Positions 34,911-43,387 of a stretch of DNA of 64,000 nucleotides are shown here, piece after piece. The notes beneath the pieces were generated by a model. That model made no database searches, was not told the origin of the DNA, and was given only the letters and a program-made list of their open reading frames with translations. Source of the DNA: Chloroflexota bacterium (GTDB taxonomy: Bacteria; Chloroflexota; UBA11872; VXOZ01); assembly GCA_026710945.1 (NCBI GenBank), contig JAPOQA010000016.1, positions 1 through 64,000 on the forward strand. The letters run 5' to 3'. The position numbers and the translations under genes are program-made. How positions within the stretch are numbered: the first letter of the stretch is position 1; each line of letters starts with the position of its first letter.

Positions 34911-36068
34911 GGGCTGAGCATACCCTGTGAGTTCTGCATAGCCGTAGCCCTCAGCGTCTCCGCTTACGCGCACGGCGCCTTCCCAGTACGTCACGCTGCT
35001 CAAGACCTCCTGATCTGCGAGTAGCGGTTCCAGCAAGAGCTGCAACGGCCTGTTATCGAAGTCTATCGTAATTTCCCATCCAGCAGGATACGTTGCGCCA
35101 CTGCGACTGCTCCGCCAACTGCCGATCGGCCTGATGGTGAACGCTTCCGATGGCAAGTAACGTGTCTGCCCGTTCGGCATGACCAGCAAGCCGCCAAATA
35201 AGGGCTCAACACTGCCGTCTTGCCGCCGAATTTGGCCCACCATGATATCGCGGCCGTCGTTAAGGTGCACGGCAAACCAGTCCCAGCCTACGGACCCCTC
35301 GCTCAGTGCGCTGGTGCCAAACTCGCGGTCCATCCAGCTCATGCCGCTAACCGCGAACTCCTCGTTGCCTATTGCCACCGTGCCGGTCGTTTCGATGCGC
35401 GTCAGGGAATAGTAGTAGCTTGCATTACCGGGCTCGGGCCCCTTTTGGCTCAGGCCATTGTCGCCATGCAGGGCGGGCGACTTTGCAGGTGTGAGCAGCA
35501 GGTCGATAGCAAAGCCGTTCGCCTTGGCTTGGATGGTCATTTGCGCTGCAGAATCATCTGCGGCAGTCAACGTCCAATCGTCCAGCCAAACGTGGAAGCG
35601 CGGTAGTGACTCTGCGCCGGCAAGGCCGATCGCCCCGCGGCTAAGCCGCTCTTCCTGGTAAAACGTGCCGTCTACTACATCACTAACCGTAAAGTGCGCC
35701 ATGAAGACCTGGTTCGTATTCCATTCAGAGCGCGAGTCTCGCAGGGTGGGGGTCAGGGCTCGGCGGAAAATGGTGAATTGGTACCCGAATCGTCGACCTT
35801 CGGCGGTTGTCAGATTTCCCGTGTAGTACCACCATTCCGTCTGGAACGTCGGATGTGGCCCGTGGTCCCGGGGGAAGTCCCACTGCCACGGTCCCACGGC
35901 ACGCGCGAAGCCGTCGGCATCAAGACTAGGCGGGAGCAAAACGGTCTCTGCGCCAATGGGGTCTACCGGCCTGGTTGAAACTCGCGCTATGACGATTGCG
36001 AGCAGCGCGAGCACAGCCGTTAGAAGGAAAAACCAAACCAATTTGTTCTTGACATAAAGTCTAATCAT
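34893..36068 (-). CDS. AttH/CrtC-like lipocalin domain protein
   Basis: 391 residues from ATG 36068, which overlaps the permease stop by 8 bp; ATG 36101 is an alternative. A membrane anchor (VWFFLLTAVLALLAIVIA) at the N-terminus puts the rest outside the cytoplasm. Signature segments are FPRDHGPHPTFQTEWWYYTGNL, FGYQFTIFRRAL, SGMSWMDREFGTS and GWDWFAVHLNDGRDIM, as in the carotenoid 1,2-hydratase/AttH family. Such proteins are regularly coupled to LolCDE-like exporters and bind hydrophobic molecules. It is the last gene of the ATPase-permease-lipocalin module here. Confidence 0.85.
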   Translation of the reverse strand: MIRLYVKNKLVWFFLLTAVLALLAIVIARVSTRPVDPIGAETVLLPPSLDADGFARAVGPWQWDFPRDHGPHPTFQTEWWYYTGNLTTAEGRRFGYQFTIFRRALTPTLRDSRSEWNTNQVFMAHFTVSDVVDGTFYQEERLSRGAIGLAGAESLPRFHVWLDDWTLTAADDSAAQMTIQAKANGFAIDLLLTPAKSPALHGDNGLSQKGPEPGNASYYYSLTRIETTGTVAIGNEEFAVSGMSWMDREFGTSALSEGSVGWDWFAVHLNDGRDIMVGQIRRQDGSVEPLFGGLLVMPNGQTRYLPSEAFTIRPIGSWRSSRSGATYPAGWEITIDFDNRPLQLLLEPLLADQEVLSSVTYWEGAVRVSGDAEGYGYAELTGYAQPLRGLF

Positions 36069-38628
36069 TGCGAATTGCCTCTGCCGGAGCGAGACGGGCA
36101 ACGCGCCATGCCGGGTATGCTCCCGCCAGCAAAGCCGCTGTCATGGCAATGAATACCGCTTGCAGCAGAGAACCCGCCGGAACAAGATATGCAAATGTCC
36201 AACCAAACGCGCGCACATTTATAACGTCGATGAGCATCTTTGCCAGCAGCAAGCCGATTGGAAGCGCAAAGAGACCCGCAGCGAGTCCCATCAACCCTGT
36301 TTCCAGCAGAGTAAGCCTCCATAGTTGTCCCCCCGTGAGGCCGAGGGCTCGCATTGTGCCGAATGTGCGCTTCTGGTCCATTTGCAGGGCCATGAGGGCG
36401 CTCAGAATGCCGATGAAGGCAACAACAGCAGCCAGGCTGCGCAAGGCGGCAGTGATGCTGAATGCACGGTCGAAGATCGCGAAGACTTGAGTCCGCAACT
36501 CGCGCGTGCTCTGAACGGTCAGACCTTGTTCAGCAACCACTAGGCGAACGCTCTCCTCAACGTTCTCGCTGCCTGCATTGGGCGTCAGAAAAAGCGCGAA
36601 GGTTGACACCCACGGGTCGGCATAGAGTTTGCGATAGACGGACGCTGCCATGAGCACAATCCCTTGATCGGATCCATAGTGCTGGTACACGCCAACTACA
36701 GGGAAGCTTTGGGGACCGGCGTCGGTGAGGAGCGTGAGCGTGCTCTTCTCAGGTGTAATGCCGCGGCGGTAGGCGAACGACTCCGTAACGACAATGGCCC
36801 CATCTTCCATGGCATCCCAGACTTCTTCCCTTGGCATTGTAAGCCACAGATACCGGCGCGAACGGTCGGCCAAGTCCTCACTTACCGCGACAAGATTCAC
36901 CGGCGGCAGCTCAGGGTAGTCCGGCGCGAGCACCGGTACGTCGCGCGCCGTTAGGACTCTGGCTACGCCAGGCACACGTTGGAGTTGCTCCGCCAGCCCT
37001 GGATCGAGATTTATTGTTTCGAGCAAGCCGCTCGTTGGCGCGGAAATGAAGACATCGGCGGTCAATGCGCCGTCGAGCCAGGTCGTTACCGTCCCTCTGA
37101 AACTCGTAATCATCACACTTACGCCGACGATCACGCTCACTGCCAACGCCAATGCCGCCACCGCAACACCGGTCCGGCTCAGCGATCGGTTGATGGATCG
37201 CGGCGCCATAGCCCCAAGTGTGCCGAAGAGACGGCCTGATAAGGGCTGCACAGCGCGCATGCACACGAAGAGAGCCGCCGGCGTGAAGAGAATGCTGCCC
37301 ATGAGGACCAAGAAGAGCGCGCCAAAGCCAAAATACAGACTCTGCGTCTGCAACTTGGTCAGAATGAAGCCGGCAGCCAATACGACAAGACCGGTAGCCG
37401 CGGCAATATCAACGCGATAGCGCGTCGCCTGCTCGGCGTCGATGCTGCGGAGAGCGCTCGCGGCCGAGATGCGAGTGGCATTTAGGGCGGGGAGTAGTGC
37501 CGCGCCCAGGCTCGCAACTAGCCCCGTTATCACGCCTTTGGCGACCGTGAACGAGGAGAGCGTCAGTACCTGGACCTCAACTCGATAGTAGACGTCGGTG
37601 ATGGTGCGGGCAACCGCTCCAACTAAGAGTCCACCCAGCAGATAGCCAACAGCCAGACCGAGCACCGTGCCAAGCATGCCGAAGACGAGCGCCTCGATGA
37701 GGACGGTGGCGAAGATCTGTCGGCGCGTGGCGCCAATCGCGCGCAGCATACCGATTTGCACGCGCCGCTGTACAACGCTGAATGACATAATGTTATAGAC
37801 AAGAAACATGCCGACGACGAGTGCGAGCAGACTGAGCGCCTGTAGATTGAGTGTGAAACTGCCGCTTAGCTGCTCTAGGTTGTTCCGGTTGCTTGCTACT
37901 GTCCTCACGACAGTTCCCGGTGGCAACGAATCTTGAATGCGGGAGAGCGTTTGAGGGTCGGTGAGCATCAGATCGATACGGGTTAGCGCTCCCGGACTGC
38001 CTACGATGTCTTGCGCAGTGGCAATGTCAGATACAATTAAATGGGAGAGCGCCTGCTCGCTCAGTGCATTCCAAGGTCGAATGGTGCCCACAAGGGTGAC
38101 ACTCCGCCACCCCTGCGCCGTGTGGATCTCGAGCTGATCTCCAGGTTCAATGTCAAGCCGTGCAGCTACGGATTGTGAGACCAGTACGGTGTTTGCCTCG
38201 GTCAAGAGTCGAAGCAGTGCCAGACTCTCGACGCTATCAGCGTCCGACGTGGACGCGCCGACGAGGAACTGACGAAAATGAGATTCTGCGAAAGGATCGA
38301 TGCCCAGCAGCGTGAGCGCGGCGTCATTCTCGCCCACGCGAACAGTGCCCTGCACAACCGGCGCAGCAGTGCGTATGCCAAGATCGACTCGCAAGTCGCG
38401 ATAGAGCGCGGAAGGAACTCCGCTGGGACCTCCCACGATTTCGTGGGTTGCGCTGCCCTGGAGGCTGGCAACGCTCAGCGAGAACGCGCGTCGCGACGAC
38501 TCGGCGGCGACGTCAACGCCCACCACCAACGCGACGCCGGCCACAATACTAAAGACAAACAACGCACTCTGCAGCACGCGCCGCTCCATCGCTCGATAGG
38601 CGAGACGGCAGACCATCGCAAGATTCAT
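36061..38628 (-). CDS. FtsX-family ABC transporter permease, two-repeat form
   Basis: 855 residues. The N-terminal helix and MacB-type periplasmic domain are followed by a three-helix FtsX block (SLLALVVGMFLVYNIMSF), a linker with two more helices, a second periplasmic domain and a second FtsX block near the C-terminus (AVVAFIGILSALMALQMDQ). It therefore carries two permease units in one chain, like AttG or YbbP. It would work with the adjacent ATPase to extract or move lipids or lipoproteins across the envelope rather than pump small solutes. It starts 3 bp after the ATPase stop. Confidence 0.87.
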   Translation of the reverse strand: MNLAMVCRLAYRAMERRVLQSALFVFSIVAGVALVVGVDVAAESSRRAFSLSVASLQGSATHEIVGGPSGVPSALYRDLRVDLGIRTAAPVVQGTVRVGENDAALTLLGIDPFAESHFRQFLVGASTSDADSVESLALLRLLTEANTVLVSQSVAARLDIEPGDQLEIHTAQGWRSVTLVGTIRPWNALSEQALSHLIVSDIATAQDIVGSPGALTRIDLMLTDPQTLSRIQDSLPPGTVVRTVASNRNNLEQLSGSFTLNLQALSLLALVVGMFLVYNIMSFSVVQRRVQIGMLRAIGATRRQIFATVLIEALVFGMLGTVLGLAVGYLLGGLLVGAVARTITDVYYRVEVQVLTLSSFTVAKGVITGLVASLGAALLPALNATRISAASALRSIDAEQATRYRVDIAAATGLVVLAAGFILTKLQTQSLYFGFGALFLVLMGSILFTPAALFVCMRAVQPLSGRLFGTLGAMAPRSINRSLSRTGVAVAALALAVSVIVGVSVMITSFRGTVTTWLDGALTADVFISAPTSGLLETINLDPGLAEQLQRVPGVARVLTARDVPVLAPDYPELPPVNLVAVSEDLADRSRRYLWLTMPREEVWDAMEDGAIVVTESFAYRRGITPEKSTLTLLTDAGPQSFPVVGVYQHYGSDQGIVLMAASVYRKLYADPWVSTFALFLTPNAGSENVEESVRLVVAEQGLTVQSTRELRTQVFAIFDRAFSITAALRSLAAVVAFIGILSALMALQMDQKRTFGTMRALGLTGGQLWRLTLLETGLMGLAAGLFALPIGLLLAKMLIDVINVRAFGWTFAYLVPAGSLLQAVFIAMTAALLAGAYPAWRVARLAPAEAIRND

Positions 38629-38631
38629 GGT

Positions 38632-39342
38632 TTAGAATGCGGAAGTCACGGTGGAATGAAGAGTGAGCGCACCGGCGTGAAGCCGGCAGACACGGGAGGC
38701 CTGACGCGCAATCTCATGGTCGTGGGTGGCCATCAGCAATGTGCGTCCGGCTTCTTGGGTCAGTTGGAGCAAGAGTGAAAGCACTCGCGCACTGTTCTCA
38801 GCGTCGAGATTGCCAGTTGGCTCATCGGCAAGCACGACGAGCGGCTGGTGCGCCAGCGCGCGCACAATGGCAACGCGTTGCTGCTCGCCGCCGCTCAAAC
38901 GGTCCGGGAATGTATTCTTGCGGTCGGCGAGACCCACGCGCTCAAGCAATGCCCCTGCCTGGCCTTTGAGCTTGGCGTCGACTGCGCCTTCAAGCTCGGC
39001 CGGCAGGAGCACGTTCTCCCATACGGTGAGGGTGGGGATCAGATTGAAGAGCTGGAATACCATGCCAACGTGGCGCCGGCGAAAGCGCGTGCGGGCGGTA
39101 TCGCTGAGAGCGGTGAGCTCGTTTCCTTCAATGGTGATGGAACCGCTATCGGGTGTATCAATCCCGCCGATGAGGTGCAGAAGGGTTGTCTTGCCGCTGC
39201 CGCTGCTTCCCAGGACGGCGACGAATTCGCCGCCGCTGACTTCCAAACTCACGTTATTCAATACAACGCGCTGCTCGCCTTGGTCGAAATAGGACTTGCT
39301 GATTTCGTGGAGTGAGACGATGTTCTTCTGTTTCTGGCTCAT
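38632..39342 (-). CDS. ABC transporter ATP-binding protein (LolD/MacB type)
   Basis: 236 residues. Walker [11 protein letters not shown]-loop in [17 protein letters not shown], signature LSGGEQQRV, Walker [13 protein letters not shown] and the switch His in MATHD are all present, and their wording is that of the LolD/MacB/FtsE group. It is the first gene of the three-gene module with the double FtsX permease and AttH-like protein and powers it from the cytoplasm. AGGAA precedes ATG 39342. Confidence 0.9.
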   Translation of the reverse strand: MSQKQKNIVSLHEISKSYFDQGEQRVVLNNVSLEVSGGEFVAVLGSSGSGKTTLLHLIGGIDTPDSGSITIEGNELTALSDTARTRFRRRHVGMVFQLFNLIPTLTVWENVLLPAELEGAVDAKLKGQAGALLERVGLADRKNTFPDRLSGGEQQRVAIVRALAHQPLVVLADEPTGNLDAENSARVLSLLLQLTQEAGRTLLMATHDHEIARQASRVCRLHAGALTLHSTVTSAF

Positions 39343-39411
39343 TTCCTATCACAGAACGTCTAGGGAGGAGAAGCGAAGGTGAAGCTTGGGAGGGGCCCAC
39401 TGACCTGACGA

Positions 39412-40074
39412 TTACTTCGCTGCTTCACACACTGGATTGCCGTTGTCGGGTTGCATCTCGGCAAGTTGAGCCAATGCCGAGAGTCGTGGACGCTCTTCAA
39501 GGAACTGTCGAATCTTACCTGCACACTCCTGAGGAGAACATCGTGAAGTATCGACTTCAATGTCATAGATACCCGGAATGTGGACTTCACGCTGCCAGCG
39601 TTGAATGTGCTCGTCCAGTCCCCGACTTGGGTCCCACGTCTTTTGTCGTCGCTCCACGATCACGTCAACAGGACAACGAACTCCCACAAACAAGACGGGC
39701 AAGCCGCTTAGACGCCGGGCGCTGGCAAAGAGGATGCCGCGTGGCTCCGCATAAGCGTCGTGATGGCCGACGTCCACAACGACGTTTACGCCCAGCCGGC
39801 TGTGGGCAGCGATAGACTCGTACATGGCCGCATACAGCACCGGAACGAGAGGTTCGATCGTTGTTGACAGTTCTCCACCGGGACGAAGACCAATGCCCGG
39901 ACTGTAGCGCTGGGATGTTTGCTGCTTGAAGCAATCTACGCCAAGGTTGATCCACACTCCATCGAATGTGTCCAGGACCACCTTGACGATGCTCGACTTG
40001 CCCGATCGCGGCGCGCCGTTCAGGATGATGATTTGCCCTGGATCGGCGGCATTCACGATGCACCCCGCTTTCAC
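39412..40074 (-). CDS. Chloramphenicol phosphotransferase-like kinase
   Basis: 220 residues from GTG 40074 (GTG 40056 is an alternative). P-loop GAPRSGKSS (20-28); the catalytic Asp lies in WINLGVDCF, matching the Asp37 region of Streptomyces venezuelae CPT; VLFVGVRCPVDVIVERRQ and IYDIEVDTSRCSPQECA match the distal CPT motifs. The founding enzyme phosphorylates the C3 hydroxyl of chloramphenicol. Many environmental relatives have unknown substrates, so resistance should not be assumed. It is downstream of the lipocalin exporter on the same strand, separated by the 69 bp preceding the ATPase. Confidence 0.82.
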   Translation of the reverse strand: MKAGCIVNAADPGQIIILNGAPRSGKSSIVKVVLDTFDGVWINLGVDCFKQQTSQRYSPGIGLRPGGELSTTIEPLVPVLYAAMYESIAAHSRLGVNVVVDVGHHDAYAEPRGILFASARRLSGLPVLFVGVRCPVDVIVERRQKTWDPSRGLDEHIQRWQREVHIPGIYDIEVDTSRCSPQECAGKIRQFLEERPRLSALAQLAEMQPDNGNPVCEAAK

Positions 40075-40171
40075 GCATAGAAGGCGAGTTTCGCCTCGGT
40101 ACTGGAAGGTAGTCAGCCTTCTAGGTCAAGAGAAAATGCGGGCATGTACCTGGCACTCTAGATTGATGTCT

Positions 40172-40246
40172 TGGTACCCCCAGGGCGACTCGAACGCCCG
40201 CTCCTGGCTCCGGAGGCCAGTGCTCTATCCACTGAGCTATGGGGGC
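40172..40246 (-). tRNA. tRNA-Arg (anticodon CCG)
   Basis: On the minus strand the 72-nt body folds fully: acceptor GCCCCCA/TGGGGGT (first pair G-U), D stem GCTC/GAGC with loop AGTGGATA, anticodon stem CTGGC/GCCAG with loop CTCCGGA (anticodon CCG, reading CGG), T stem GGGCG/CGCCC with loop TTCGAGT. The discriminator is A (40175) and CCA is encoded in the DNA (40172-40174). It lies about 106 bp downstream of nuoN on the same strand and could be co-transcribed or independent. Confidence 0.95.
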
Positions 40247-40352
40247 TCGTGTGTCTTCTATGATACCAGACGATGCGCTGCTGCCACGTGCCAAGAGGCT
40301 CAAACGGTGGTGGGCCAGACCAGAGGCATCTGGGAGTGAGGAGGCTCGTCGT

Positions 40353-41828
40353 CTAGCGCGACAGTGCCAGCTTGCCGACCTCTTCAAAGGCGGCTTGCGC
40401 CCACTCGATGGCTCCGGCGGGATAGATGCCGAGCACGAGCGTACCGATAATGCCCACGGCAACCACTGCGCCAATTGCAGTGGAAGATGGAACGGGAAGC
40501 AAGCGGGGTTGCCCATCAACCATGTACATGTTAACGACAACGCGCAGGTAGTAGTATGCCGAGACCGTGCTTGTCAGCACAAGAACGACAGCCACCCAAA
40601 TCAAGCCGCCGTTAACGGCTACTTGCAGCAAGTACAGCTTGCCAAAGAATCCCGCGGCCGGTGGGATGCCGGTAAGCGAGATCATGAACACCACCATAGC
40701 AGCAGCTAGCAAAGGCGAAGAACGACCGAGGTTTTGGAAGTTCTCCATATCCGTGCCGCCGGTGCGCCGTTCCACAGCAAAAGTGACGGCAAATGCACCA
40801 AGCGTCATCAAGGCATACACCGCGGCGTAGAACAGAATCGCCGCCACGGCGTCTCGCATGAGTCCGCCTGCTTCAGACTGTGCATGCACTACCGCGATGG
40901 CGACAAGCATATATCCTGTGTGCGCAATCGACGAGTACGCGAGCAAGCGCTTCACGTCGCGCTGCCAGATTGCCACAAAGTTGCCGACGATCATACTTGC
41001 GACGGCTAGCGCGATCACGATGGGCACTACCATGTCCTGCCAGGGCCCGAGTCCGTGCACGACTACCCGCAAAAGGCCCGCCATAGCGCCCATTTTGGCG
41101 CCGGCCGCCAGGAATGCCGTGGACGGGGTGGGCGCCCCTTGGTAGGCGTCAGGCGTCCACATGTGGAACGGAACGGCAGCAACTTTGAACGCTAAGCCGG
41201 CAAGCAGGAGGCCGAGTCCTAGCATGAACCAGGGATTGTCCGCACCTTGGCTCTGCACGTACAATGCCATATTCGCCAGATTCGTTGTGCCCGTCAGGCC
41301 AAAGAGCCAGGCAATACCATAAAGCATAACTCCGGAGGCAAATGCGCCGAGCAGGAAATACTTGAGTGCGCCTTCCGTCGCGCGGAAACGATCGCGCTTG
41401 ATGGCAACGAGTACGTAGACAGGAATAGACGTGAGCTCAATGCCGAGATACAGCGTGATCAGATCTCCCGTTGCGCCCAGCAGAAGCATGCCGACTGTCG
41501 CAAACAGAATGAGCGCCGCAAGCTCTGCAAACGGAACGTCCTTCGACTGCGCATAAGCCAGCACGATGCTGAGAGCGGCAATGGCGAGAAAGAGCACTTT
41601 GAAGAAGACCGCGTAGCCATCTGTCAGCACGGTACCACTAAACGCAGTTGCACCGTCAGCGCGCACGAAGACTGTGACGAGGATCGCGACTACACTCCCA
41701 ACCACAACCAAACCCAACAAGCCGCGATGAGTCCGCCGGCCGCCGAACGCGTCCACCATGAGTACGCAAGCGGCAACCACCGTGATGATGATTTCGGGCA
41801 GGATGCTGATGAGGTCTTCTATTTGCAC
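40353..41828 (-). CDS. nuoN: NADH-quinone oxidoreductase subunit N
   Basis: 491 residues, about 14 membrane helices, an antiporter-like proton-pumping subunit of complex I. Recognisable are KYFLLGAFASGVMLYG (transmembrane helix 5 with its broken region), PFHMWTPDAYQGAPTP and RDVKRLLAYSSIAHTGYML, which carries the key lysine of the proton channel. It is the last gene of the operon, 46 bp after nuoM. Confidence 0.93.
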   Translation of the reverse strand: MQIEDLISILPEIIITVVAACVLMVDAFGGRRTHRGLLGLVVVGSVVAILVTVFVRADGATAFSGTVLTDGYAVFFKVLFLAIAALSIVLAYAQSKDVPFAELAALILFATVGMLLLGATGDLITLYLGIELTSIPVYVLVAIKRDRFRATEGALKYFLLGAFASGVMLYGIAWLFGLTGTTNLANMALYVQSQGADNPWFMLGLGLLLAGLAFKVAAVPFHMWTPDAYQGAPTPSTAFLAAGAKMGAMAGLLRVVVHGLGPWQDMVVPIVIALAVASMIVGNFVAIWQRDVKRLLAYSSIAHTGYMLVAIAVVHAQSEAGGLMRDAVAAILFYAAVYALMTLGAFAVTFAVERRTGGTDMENFQNLGRSSPLLAAAMVVFMISLTGIPPAAGFFGKLYLLQVAVNGGLIWVAVVLVLTSTVSAYYYLRVVVNMYMVDGQPRLLPVPSSTAIGAVVAVGIIGTLVLGIYPAGAIEWAQAAFEEVGKLALSR

Positions 41829-41874
41829 TAGCTATGTCCTCACTCGTGCCCCGGATAGACCGGGCCAATAGGAG

Positions 41875-43377
41875 CTATCTTGTCAGAGCGCTCGTAACTC
41901 CGGATGCTGCAATTGCTTCTACAATCCCGCTCGTGTCGGCAGTGAAGAGCTCGATGAATCCCTGGGGTTGCACGCCTGCCCACACAATTACCAACGCAAG
42001 AGCGACGAGTACCGCAGTCTCAAGTCGTGTAAGATCCTCCAGCTTGCGATGCGCTTCCTGCAATGAACCCAGCATCACCCGCCAATACATCCAAAGCATG
42101 TAAGCCGCGGAAAGAATGATGCCAAGCACGGCCAGCACACCGAAGATGCGCGTGCCGGTCACGAAGGCCCCGAGCAGCACCATGAACTCGCCGACAAACC
42201 CCGATAGTCCCGGTAAGCCGATTGAGGCGAGCGAGAAGAAGAGAAAGAGCACGGCATAGACCGGCCACCGATGGGCAAGCCCGCCAAGGTTGGCAATGAG
42301 CCGGTCGTGCGTGCGCTCGTAGAGTTGCCCCACACAGAGGAAGAGCGCTCCCGTCACCAATCCGTGGCTAAACATCTGCATAATGGCCCCGTCGAGGCCC
42401 TGCTGCGTAAAGGAGAAAATGCCCAGCGTCACAAAACCCATGTGGCTGACTGAGGAGTAGGCAATGAGCTTTTTCAGGTCCGTCTGCATCAATGCGACCA
42501 ATGCGCCATAGAGAATCGCGATGACGGAGAGCACGAGGATGGCTGTCTGTGCTGTCTGGCTTGCGCTGGGGAAAAGGGGCAGGCTAAAGCGAATGAAGCC
42601 GTAGCCACCCATCTTGAGCAGGATACCGGCCAGAATGACGCTGCCGGTAGTCGGCGCCTCCACGTGGGCATCCGGCAACCATGTGTGGAACGGCACCATG
42701 GGTACCTTGATGGCAAACGCGAGGAAGAAGGCCAGGAACGCCCAAAGTTGGAAGCGTTCACCATAGGTGCCTTGCGTGAGTTCAAGAATGTCGAACGTGT
42801 ATACGCCTGTCGTATTACCGTGCACGAAATAGAGCGCCAGAATAGCAACCAACATGAGCAGACTGCCAAAGAGCGTGTATAGCACGAACTTAACCGTCGC
42901 ATAGACCCGGCGTTCTCCGCCCCACACGCCAATCAGCACGTACATGGGAATAAGCATGATTTCCCAGAAGACATAGAAGAGCACGAAGTCCAGCGCCAGA
43001 AATACTCCCGTTATGCCCACTTCCAAGAGGAGCATGGTAAAGAGGTATTCTTTCACGCGATCGTGAACCGATGCCCATGCATAGACGATGCAGAGGAAGA
43101 ACAGGAATGTATTCAGGAGCACCATCAGAAGGCTTATGCCGTCTACGCCAAGCGCATACTGAATGCCAAGGGCAGGCAGCCAATCGAACGTCTCGCGGAA
43201 TTGCATGCCTGCGCCTGGCGCAAAGCTCGCCCATACCAAAACGCTCAGCACGAGCGAAAGCAGGGCCCCCGCTAGGGACACCGCAAACATCGCGCGGCGA
43301 TCGGAAAGGAACAGCACGATTACGGCTGCAATGAGCGGCAACCAGAGAATGAGGGAGAGAATGGGGAATGACTCCAC
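41875..43377 (-). CDS. nuoM: NADH-quinone oxidoreductase subunit M
   Basis: 500 residues, about 14 helices, second antiporter-like pump of complex I. Motifs: FVLFYVFWEIMLIPMYVLIGVWGG with the conserved glutamate, VPMVPFHTWLPDAHVEAPT and TDLKKLIAYSSVSHMGFV with the channel lysines. It lies 10 bp after nuoL in the operon. Ordinary length and no broken motif. Confidence 0.94.
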   Translation of the reverse strand: MESFPILSLILWLPLIAAVIVLFLSDRRAMFAVSLAGALLSLVLSVLVWASFAPGAGMQFRETFDWLPALGIQYALGVDGISLLMVLLNTFLFFLCIVYAWASVHDRVKEYLFTMLLLEVGITGVFLALDFVLFYVFWEIMLIPMYVLIGVWGGERRVYATVKFVLYTLFGSLLMLVAILALYFVHGNTTGVYTFDILELTQGTYGERFQLWAFLAFFLAFAIKVPMVPFHTWLPDAHVEAPTTGSVILAGILLKMGGYGFIRFSLPLFPSASQTAQTAILVLSVIAILYGALVALMQTDLKKLIAYSSVSHMGFVTLGIFSFTQQGLDGAIMQMFSHGLVTGALFLCVGQLYERTHDRLIANLGGLAHRWPVYAVLFLFFSLASIGLPGLSGFVGEFMVLLGAFVTGTRIFGVLAVLGIILSAAYMLWMYWRVMLGSLQEAHRKLEDLTRLETAVLVALALVIVWAGVQPQGFIELFTADTSGIVEAIAASGVTSALTR

Positions 43378-43387
43378 AGGGATTTCC

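Noticed and set aside
41247-41831. 194-codon plus-strand frame opposite nuoN
   Set aside because: Charged, Cys- and His-rich antisense of membrane helices; no support.
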